From: Macrothele yani
Lineage: Eukaryota > Arthropoda > Arachnida > Araneae > Macrothelidae
Length of the DNA: 64,000 bases
Direction: 5' to 3'
Assembly: GCA_039090855.1 (NCBI GenBank)
Contig: CM076991.1
Coordinates: 74,031,349 to 74,095,348, forward strand
Shown piece after piece: positions 56,097 through 64,000 of this stretch (position 1 is its first letter; each line of letters starts with the position of its first letter). The position numbers and the translations under genes were made by a program. Under the pieces are notes generated by a model, which was given only the letters and a program-made list of their open reading frames with translations, was not told the DNA's origin and did no database searches.

Positions 56097-57932
56097 CTAG
56101 TCATCTATGCCACGTCGATTTCTTGCCAAGACAGGCTCTGCTTTCACGGCGTAGTAGTCACTGCGCATGTCGTGCTGCGCGCCATCTGTTCGTGTTCTGT
56201 TGTATGAATCCGTTTGGTCTTCCCTATCAGTTTTTTCTTTTTTCTTTCGATTTTCTTCTTGGTCAATTAGAAATTGCCGTGCATATGGACCATTATTATT
56301 ACGATTGGATTTTTTCGTTTTTTCAATTATAATGGCCTCGGAAATGAGGATCCGTTTGTGGGTGCTATGGGTTGTGAAATGTTTTATATTAACCCAATCA
56401 GGCTCTGTATTATTTTCCATACAGTATTGAATCAAAGATGTTTTTGCCTGCTTTTTATTCCGATTGTCCAGATGTTCTTTCAACCTGATATTTAAAGTTC
56501 TTTTCGTACTTCCGATGTATAACTTCTTGTCATAATTACCCTCTTTTGATGGTGCAACTGGTATTTTGTAAACCCCTGCTCTGTCTAGAATTGATATTGG
56601 ATCTCTGTTTTGTGTTACCGTTTGTGTAATATTTTTAACTGTATCCGCAATTCTAAGGTTAGCTTGTCGGCATTCTTTTTGTAAGATACCTGTTATATTG
56701 GGGTGGTATGGTAGTTTGTCACAGTATCTAAATTCTTCATTTTTAGTTGTTTTTTTATTATTGCTTGTCAGTAGTTTACATTCGTTGTACAGTCCATTTA
56801 CAAGTTTCACGTCATAACCAAACTCCACAGCAGTGCCCTTAATCCAATCTAGTTCTTTCATTTCTGAACATTGACTTGAGGAATGTGTGATTGCTCTTTG
56901 TATGTAGTACATAAATGCAGATATTTTATACTTCCAAGGGTGATGTGACTCTTTTGGAATGATAGCTGGTATGAAGGTGGGTTTTCTGTAAACTTCATAT
57001 TCTATGTGGACATATTTTTTAATAAAATGTATAAGAACGGGAGCTGTTTATTATTTTCATATTCTGCAATTAATTTAATGGTTGGATATAAATCTGTGTA
57101 TCTACTTATGAAATATTGTAGATCTTCTTTCGAGTGTCGCCGGAAGATAAGTATGTCATCGACATACCTCAGATATAGTTCAGGCTTTTTAAAGTCTGTG
57201 TCTTGCATTAATATCTTTGTTTCTATGTCTTTTAGAACTGCCTCTGCTATCAGACCTGATAATGGAGAGCACATTGCGGCACCTGTCATTTGCTTATAAG
57301 TATTTGTATTGAAAATAATTATTGCCGTTGATGAACTTCAATGTTGCAATTATACTGTTAATCTCATTTTGTGCAACATCATATTCTTTCAGTTTATCCC
57401 CAACAATAAGTATTGATTTTTCCGTTGGGGTATTCGGATATAAGGATAAAATACTCAAGCTGATCATTGTAGTTTGTTTTTTTTAATTTTCACAATGTTT
57501 TGTCATATTGATGACTTCATTTGAATTTTTAGCACAAAATTTATGGTCATTAAAATATTGTTTTAAATGTTGATATAGTGCTCTCTCTAAATTAATAGTT
57601 GGTGATAAGTTTTTGGCCACTATTGGTCTTACTGGGTTGTCTTTTTTGTGATTCTTGATTTTCCCAAACAGTCTTGGCACAGTTGCACCTACTGGTGGGT
57701 ATGCATTATTCTTTATGGTATGAGGAAGATCACTGTGGTTTTTCATTTTAGCTAGTTGTCTAATTATTTTCTCAGTAGGTTCTTTGTTAATCTGGGTAAT
57801 ATTAAGTTCTGCTATAGTTTTTCTCATTTTCTCTTCATAATCTTCATGGTTCAGTATTATTAATTGTTTAGACTTATCTACCAAAATGCACTGTATATTG
57901 GGATTGTTTTTCCAATAGTGTCTGTCTTTCAT
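56097..57932 (-). pseudogene. PLE-E reverse transcriptase/GIY-YIG protein, minus copy
   Basis: Minus-strand blocks in order: NPNIQCILVDKSKQLIILNH, YPPVGATVPRLFGKIKNHKK, NPVRPIVAKNLSPTINLERA; a degraded stretch; CSPLSGLIAEAVLKDIETKI, LYLRYVDDILIFRRHSKEDL (intact YVDD active site), KQLPFL; then 56912-56097 with the linker (YEVYRKPTFI, EFGYDVKLVNG) and the endonuclease, DRAGVYKIPVAPSKEG, KLYIGSTKRTLNIRLKEHLD, ISEAIIIEKTK. The GIY-YIG motifs and catalytic arginine and glutamate are present. The RT is split by frameshifts near 57300-57480 and 57000, so the copy is inactive. Confidence 0.85.
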
Positions 57933-58167
57933 ATTTTATTATATTCTCTTTAGCCTTTTTATTAACGTTATTGATGTTTCTTGCCACTTTATATCTTGTA
58001 GGTTCTTGTCTTGGTTTTGGTAGTTGTCTAATTATATCTTCTATTTGGGGTATTATTACCTCAGTTTTTGGTATTTGATACTGATATGCATATTTTAAAC
58101 CCTTATTACCGTATTTATCTTTGATTTAATACTGTATGGAAAATAATACGGAGCCTGATTGGTTTAA

Positions 58168-58604
58168 GGTGGACGTCAAGTAATTTTGCTTCCTAGACTT
58201 CCAATGGAAAAACTTTTGTGCACATTTTCTTCACAATTAGTGTGTTCCCAAGGATGAAACTTTGAGCATCAATTAAAATAACTTCATATTATAACTTGGA
58301 ATAATTAATATTTTCTAAAACATAACCCGAATTTTATTAAAAATCAATAACTTTTCCATTGGCGGTGTTGAAAGAAGAAAAAGATGGTGCAACCTGCACT
58401 TTGATGACGTCAGTAGAAAAACAAATGATGCATTGCATAATTATGGTTATGTTTTAGAAAATATTAAGTATTCCAAGTTATAAAATGAAGCTATTTTAAT
58501 CGATGTTCAAATTTTCATCCTTGGGAACGCATTAATTGTGAGGAAAATGTGTACAGAAGTTTTTCTATTGGAAATATAGGAAGCAAAATTACTTGATATC
58601 CACC
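58168..58604. mobile_element. Fold-back MITE with TTAA TSD inside PLE-E
   Basis: Inverted arms of about 165 bp begin GGTGGACGTCAAGTAATTTT (left) and GGTGGATATCAAGTAATTTT (inverse of right). TTAA flanks both sides (58164-58167 and 58605-58608). The other PLE-E copy at 63097-63115 has the uninterrupted ...GGGTTAATGTAAAACATC site. A TTAA target is typical of piggyBac-type transposition. No coding sequence. Confidence 0.85.
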
Positions 58605-58920
58605 TTAATATAAAATATCTCACATCCCATAGCACCCACAAACGGATCCTCATTTCTGAGGCCATTATGATCGAAAAACCGAAAAAATCCAATTGTAATA
58701 ATAATAGTCCATATGCATGGACATTTCTAATTGACCAAGAAGAAAAACGAAAGAAAAAATGATAGGGAAGACCAAACAGATTGATATGATAGAACACCAA
58801 CAGATAGCGCACAACACGAAATGCGCAGTGCCAACTACGACGTGGAAGCAGAGCCTGTCTTGGCAAGAAATAGACGTGGCATAGATGACTAGGCAGTTGG
58901 GGCAAGAAAGTCCCTGACCA

Positions 58921-58951
58921 CTGACGATATCTGCGACTTCGGCAGTTGAAA
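58921..58951 (+). ncRNA. Hammerhead-like core in PLE-E pseudo-LTR
   Basis: CTGACGA (58921-58927), a short helix CTGC / GCAG around a GACTTCG-type loop, and GAAA (58948-58951) fit the hammerhead core. Related but degraded versions lie at 63427-63457 (TTGACGA) and inversely at 56040-56068 (GAAG instead of GAAA). Confidence 0.45.
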
Positions 58952-60769
58952 CGCATATGGAATGACTGGGAAGGTGTATGTGAACAACATAAGCATATAT
59001 GAAAGTTTTTTGAAGGATTCATCATTGCTGATTTTTATCGTAATGTTATTCAGATTTTATTCTGATTATGTTCGAATTTTATTCAGATTTTTATTTGAAT
59101 TTTAAGGGTTTTTACTTTATTCTAGTTTGTACTAATTCACTGAATAAGGAATATAGGTTTGCCCATATCATCTAATTGGCAATATATGTTGCGTGGACGT
59201 CAAGCAGCTAGCATGAAAACCACGAAGGTGAGTTAACATTTTCGCATTATTTTCATAAGGGATTTTTTAAGAAACTCCCTTTATAATTGTGCACACTGCC
59301 TTCCATAGTCACAAACGAAGAATTTTAATGTGTGAAACAGAAAATATAAGAAGAACGAAATATATTCTTTAAAATTGCTATAAATTTTTACCACGTAGTT
59401 GAGCAACATGCGTAACAGCTTGAGCTATATCGAAATCTGGAGATTTGGAATATCAATGCCACATATTTGTTGATTTATTTCTACATCATGCCAAGTTTAT
59501 TAGAACTAATTTTACAATAGACATGTCGACCACACGAATACGAGATAGCATAACAACTTTAAACGATGTAGTAAGCTTAGTAAGAAAGTTGAACATATAA
59601 GCTTCCTTACAACTTGTAAGAGTAATGATGTGATTCCAAAATACCTACAGGTAAACAACAGTAGAATCAGCAAGACTGACGACCGTATAATGAGGATTGC
59701 TGAACAAAAAAGATTAACAGCACAGATAAGAGGAAAGCATGCATGGATTGATCATCTAAGCAGAGAATCATATAGAGCTTATCAGAACTTAGTGCAATAC
59801 TTAGAAGAACCAAAGGTTAATGAAGAAATGATCAAAATATTTGCCATAAATGAGAGAGAACAATGTCGATACAAGAATAAACATTAGTATAAAGTTGAAA
59901 ACCCAATTGCTTCAAAAATAAGGCAAAAGAATCGAAACAACCAAAACATTACAACAAATATATAAATAAATAAATCTACCATTGAGATAACAGCAATGCA
60001 AGAAGAAGCACTTAATAAGGGTTTAAAATATGCATATCAGTATTACCAAATACCAAAAACTGAGGTAATAATACCCCAAATAGAAGATATAATTAAACAA
60101 CTACCAAAACCAAGACAAGAACTTACAAGATATAAAGCGGCAAGAAACATCAATAACGTTAATAAAAAGGCTAAAGAGAATATAATAAAATATGAAAGAC
60201 AGACACTATTGGAAAAACAATCCCAATATACAGTGCATTTTGGTAGATAAGTCTAAACAATTAATAATACTAAACCATGAAGATTATGAAGAGAAAATGA
60301 GTAAAACTATAGCAGAACTTAATGTTACCCAGATTAACAAAGACCCTACTGAGAAAATAATTAGACAACTAGCTAAAATGAAAAACCACAGTGAACTTTC
60401 TCATACCATAAAGAATAATGCATACCCACCAGTAGGTGCAACTGTGCCAAGATTGTTTGGGAAAATCAAGAATCACAAAAAAGACAACCCAGTAAGACCA
60501 ATAGTGGCCAAAAACTTATCACCAACTATTAATTTAGAGAAAGCACTATATCAACATTTAAAACAATATTTTTAATGACCATAAATTTTGTGCTAAAAAT
60601 TCAAATGAAGTCATCAATACGATAAAACATTGAGAAAATAAAAAAATCTACAATGATCAGCTTGGGTATTGTATCCTTATATCTGAATACTCTAACGGAA
60701 AAATCAATACTTATTGTTGGGGATAAACTGAAAGAATATGTTGCACAAAATGAGATTAACAGTATAATT

Positions 60770-61943
60770 CATTCATGAGATTCTTCTGCGGATTCGCGGA
60801 ATTCTGCTTTTTTTTTTTTTCATCATCTGGGCCATTTTTGAGATTGATGCAAAACTGAAGTTTTTTTTTCAAGGGGGGAGGTAGGTCATTTTCCGTGTGG
60901 GGATGGCATTTTGTGTCTCAAAACTTTCGAAAATCGAAGTTAAGTGGAGTGAAACATTTTTCCGTAATCATAATTTTTTTCTTGCGATGTTGCTTCTGTC
61001 TAATATTGATGTTAAACATAATTTTATTGCATAAATGTTTGCATTTTAGCTTGAAACTGTATGCAACAATTTGCGAGATCGGAAGTTTGATGGCACGAAA
61101 ATTTTCCTATAATCTTCAGTCATGAGATTCTTTCTCAAATTCAAGGAATTCCGCCATTGTTTGAGTTATTCTCAAGATCAATGGACAACTAAAGATAATT
61201 TGGGAGGGGGGGGGTGCTTTTTTTTTCGGGGGACAGATTTCCAGAAACTCATAAACGAAAGATCGACAGAGTGAAGATAATCTAAGTGAAGATTTTTTAC
61301 ATAATCGTAATTTTGTTTTTCTCGCAATGTTCCTTATGGTCAGTATTGTTGTTAAATATAATTTTATTCCGTAGATATTTGTATAATATTTCAACTTGAA
61401 ATGGGGGGGTCCATAAATGGAAGTAGGATGGAGCGGAGATTTCTTCCGTAACCACAATTTTTTTCCCCTCACGCTGTTACCACTCTCCTTTGTTGTTGTT
61501 AAATGTTTCTCCCCTCCCCCACCCCACCCAGAAGTGTTTGCATGTTTGCATTTAAGCTTGATAAAGGAATTTACAAAGTTGGAAAATTTGTTTGAATTGG
61601 TGCATTGTGTCCTATCAAAAGTATTTGTATTCTCAAAGTTACACTATTTATCTAAAATAGTTAACTTTGATATCATGCACTCGTGGACATCGGGCTGAAA
61701 ATTCTTTCAGCATGACGGTTAAAATTATTTTCATCAGAGGGCATAAATAAAAGAAGAGAGACAATAAAGGAATGGGGAAAGAAAGGTATGAACAGAAAGA
61801 AAAATTAAGCGATGTATGCTGTGGTGCAGCTGCAGAGTCAACAAAAGGCAAACGGAAAGTAGTCCACATTCTTGTCACGCATTTTGATTTTTCACCAAGT
61901 TATAAAGTTCAGCTTTTATTCTTCTTTGTTGGTCTCATGTATG
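60770..61943 (+). mobile_element. Repeat element E, copy 3, inserted in PLE-E with 6-bp TSD
   Basis: The element starts CATTCATGAGATTC and, read from the right, CATACATGAGACC, an imperfect ~11-bp inverted end. ATAATT is present on both sides (60764-60769 and 61944-61949), and the minus PLE copy at about 57345 shows the uninterrupted site. Inside is a ~320-bp tandem repeat shared with 52700-54066 and partly with 39840-40200. No recognisable transposase. Confidence 0.7.
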
Positions 61944-62095
61944 ATAATTGCAACATTGGAGTTCATCAACAGTAATAATTATTTTCAATACAATAAAAAT
62001 ATTTATAAGCAAATTACTGGTGCCCCAATGGGCTCTCCATTATCAAGTCTGATGGCAGAGGCAGTTCTACAAGACATAGAAACAAAGATATTAAT

Positions 62096-62272
62096 CCTAG
62101 TTGTAAATGCATTTATGGCACCTCTATTCATAGTGATTGTGGAATAACTTTTTACGGGTCTTTTAGAGGTTATTCATAGTCCTGATGACGAACTAGGCTT
62201 TAGTTCGAAAATTTGACAACCAACTTTCATTAAAAATAACCTCTAAAAGACCCGTAAAAAAAGTTATTCCAC
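62096..62272. mobile_element. 177-bp PLE-D end fragment with 12-bp TSD
   Basis: AAAGATATTAAT flanks the insert at 62084-62095 and 62273-62284. Most of it is a long hairpin: GTGGAATAACTTTTTACGGG... pairs with the inverse sequence ending at 62272, over about 36 bp. The loop contains CTGATGA (62182-62188), helix II GAACTA / TAGTTC and GAAA (62207-62210), a hammerhead-like core, matching 42594-42622 of PLE-D. Confidence 0.85.
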
Positions 62273-63559
62273 AAAGATATTAATGCAAGGCACAGACTTT
62301 AAAAAGCCCAAACTATATCTGAGGTATGTCGATGACATACTTATCTTCCGGCGACACTCGAAAGAAGATCTACAATATTTCATAAGTAGATTCGCAGATT
62401 TATATCCAACCATTAAATTAACTGCAGATTATGAAAATAATAAACAACTCCCGTTCTTAGGCATTTTATTAAAAAATATGTCCACCATAGAATATGAAGT
62501 TTACAGAAAACCCACCTTCATACTAGCTATCTTTCCAAAAGAGTCACATCAGCCTTGGAAGTATAAAATATCTGCATTTATGTACTACATATACAAAGAG
62601 CAATTACACATTCCTCAAGTCAATGTTCAGAAATGAAAGAACTAGATTGGATTAAGGGCACTACTTTGGAGTTTGGTTATGACGTGAAACTTGTAAATGG
62701 ACTGTACAACGAATGTAAACTACTGACAAGCAATAATAAAAAAACAACTAAAAATGAAGAATTAAGATACTGTGGCAAACTACCATACCACCCCAATATA
62801 ACAGGAATCTTACAAAAAGAATGCTGACAAGCTAATCTTAGAATTGCGGATACAGTTAAAAATATTACACAAATGGTAACACAAAACAGAGATCCAATAT
62901 CAATTCTAGACAGAGCAGGGGTTTACAAAATACCAGTTGCACCATCAAAAGAGGGTAATTATGACAATAAGTTATACATCGGAAGTACAAAAAGAACTTT
63001 AAATATCAGGTTGAAAGAACATCTGGACAATTGGAATAAAAACGGGCAAAAACATCTTTGATTCAATACTGTATGGAAAATAATATGGAGCCTGATTGGG
63101 TTAATGTAAAACATCTCACATCCCTATAGCACCCACAAACAGATCCTCATTTCTGAGGCCATTATGATCGAAAAACGAAAAAAATCCAATTGTAATAATA
63201 ATAGTCCATATGCATAGAAATTTCTAATTGACCAAGAAGAAAATCGAAAGAAAAAAGCAAAAAATGATAGGGAAGACTAAACGGATTCATACAACAGAAC
63301 ACCAACAGATGGCATGCAACACGATATGCATAGTGACGACTACGACATGGAAAGCAGAGCCTGTCTTGGCAAGAAATCGACATGGCATAGATGACTAGGC
63401 AGTTGGGGCAAGAACATCGCTGACCATTGACGAAGACTGCGACTTCGGTAGTTGAAACATGCATGGAATGACTGGGAAGGTGTGTGTAAACGGCATAAGC
63501 ATACTTAAAATAGTATAACCGTATTAGTAATCCGAATTTCGTTGCGTAGATTGTAAATA

Positions 63560-64000
63560 AAAGTTTCCAAGCTTTTGCACATCAACCAGATGGCTTTTTC
63601 AAGGAAGGTAGACAGTAAACTGAATAATTGAACGCTTCAACAATTTTAACACGGTGACTTGACAATAAAGGAGCGGATGCTAAGTAATTTTTCATCCAAA
63701 GACTCGAGGCGTCATGCTCGTTAACACGCGGAATCATAGAAGGAAACAAAATGCATTCATTATTCGAAGAACTGGTTCCAAACTCGTGGCAACTCTAGCA
63801 AGAGGCTGTCATTGTATGATTCACTGTTGGTGATCTCTAAAGTTTTGCGAATGGCGGTAGATTTTGGGGTGGAGTAGGAAGCTAATTTCTTTACATCATC
63901 CCACATAGGAGTAGTGGACTTGAGCTGGACCTCTCTGGATAAAGCTGTTGTTACTTTACAGTTCTTTATGTCCCTTTTATGCTCGTTGATTCTAGTTCCA
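63560..64000 (-). pseudogene. Another PLE: GIY-YIG C-terminal end, partial (PLE-F)
   Basis: Minus-strand translation from 64000 to about 63765 gives TRINEHKRDIKNCKVTTALS, then TPMWDDVKKLASYSTPKSTA and TNSESYNDSLLLELPRVWNQ. The RI.EHKRDIK block followed by an LELPRVWN-type end fits the C-terminus of a PLE GIY-YIG domain. Below 63765 is a probable 3' non-coding region with a weak CTTGAAAAAG...GGAAAC motif. The element continues beyond the window. Confidence 0.55.

Larger units (their letters stand above)
55590..59390. mobile_element. PLE-E complex, inverted part: minus copy plus facing 3' fragment
   Basis: A minus-strand, 5'-truncated PLE runs 58108 to 55590. A plus-strand 3' fragment begins at 58118 with the end of the GIY-YIG domain (SLIQYCMENN) and runs to about 59390; its 58610-59390 part is the inverse of 55590-56330. 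The two 3' ends face outward, as in the other palindromic PLEs. The plus copy at 59400-63510 follows directly, so 58610-59390 also acts as the pseudo-LTR of that copy. Confidence 0.75.
59521..63270 (+). pseudogene. PLE-E reverse transcriptase/GIY-YIG protein, plus copy
   Basis: The N-terminus is preserved here: TTLNDVVSLVRKLN, KRLTAQIRGKHAWIDHLSRE (59630-59887), then EEALNKGLKYAYQYYQIPKT and YERQTLLEKQ. The RT begins at 60192-60575 (YPPVGATVPRLFGKIKNHKK, NPVRPIVAKNLSPTINLEKA). After element E it resumes at about 61950 (ITGAPMGSPLSSLMAEAVLQ) and after the PLE-D fragment at 62283 (LYLRYVDDILIF with intact YVDD, LPFLGILLKN). The linker lies at 62633-62827 and the GIY-YIG domain at 62873-63061 (AGVYKIPVAPSKEG, LYIGSTKRTLNIRLKEHL). 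Frameshifts at several joints and two insertions mean no activity. It allows the family's full domain order to be read. Confidence 0.8.
59400..63510 (+). mobile_element. PLE-E plus-strand copy, nearly full length, with two nested insertions
   Basis: It starts after the pseudo-LTR with a leader and an N-terminal region not present in other copies, and ends near 63510, where similarity to 58980 stops. It is interrupted by element E (60770-61943) and by a 177-bp PLE-D fragment (62096-62272). The 3' end carries the hammerhead-like region. Confidence 0.75.

Noticed and set aside
56033..56495. Plus-strand frames over the PLE-E endonuclease
   Set aside because: They are antisense to a well-supported GIY-YIG domain.
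58507..59025. 172-residue minus-strand frame
   Set aside because: It is antisense to the plus-strand PLE-E 3' fragment and pseudo-LTR.

Overview
This window looks like intergenic DNA from a eukaryote with a large, AT-rich, repeat-dense genome. An arthropod is most likely, but that rests only on the mix of element types (Penelope-like elements, mariner, Tc1, pogo/Tigger, hAT, an RTE-like LINE, tRNA-derived SINEs). I found no convincing host gene, no rRNA or functional tRNA, no CRISPR array and no bacterial operon. Almost every coding stretch is a frameshifted transposon gene. Boundaries below come from reading terminal repeats and target-site duplications (TSDs) by eye.

Layout. 1-1878: 3' end of a hAT-like element (its sister copy is at 17349-23348), abutting a Penelope-like (PLE) reverse transcriptase remnant (1879-2900). 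3013-11836: an 8.8-kb element with ~255-bp terminal inverted repeats carrying a decayed minus-strand gene for a PIN-like nuclease/CXC-cysteine-motif protein. That gene is broken by a pogo-like element (4621-5829) and by a 3.3-kb long-TIR element (7338-10622, 9-bp TSD) with its own conserved but unfamiliar protein. This nest is my best candidate for an undescribed mobile system. 13577-15733: palindromic PLE. 16583-16889: short PLE 3' fragment with an 11-bp TSD.

17092-37470 may be one very large hAT-like element (imperfect CAGGGC ends, 6-bp TSD TGATTT, exon-like blocks, a transposase block at 34323-36720). It is loaded with a hAT having a 5-bp TSD, a full-length RTE-like LINE (25546-28726), a mariner, a TTF-type zinc-finger remnant and a Tigger element (31945-34193). 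A second copy of the same repeat fills much of 45763-55589 and carries a different set of insertions: a mariner, a palindromic tRNA-derived element, a palindromic PLE and a SINE. The two copies act as empty sites for each other, which fixes several insertion boundaries exactly.

37490-45380 holds a Tc1/mariner fragment, an 854-bp non-autonomous CAGGG element, a hAT-like remnant with tandem repeats, a Tc1 fragment, a PLE with the best-preserved reverse transcriptase in the window, a second mariner family and a perfect hairpin followed by direct repeats. 55590-63510 is a PLE complex (an inverted truncated copy, a pseudo-LTR, and a long plus-strand copy) carrying a TTAA MITE, a ~1.2-kb element and a 177-bp fragment of another PLE. 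The window ends inside a further minus-strand PLE.

The genes do not cooperate as a pathway. They are successive layers of selfish elements: retroelements with reverse transcriptase plus GIY-YIG or APE nucleases, and cut-and-paste transposons with DDE transposases. Hammerhead-ribozyme-like cores recur in the PLE ends.
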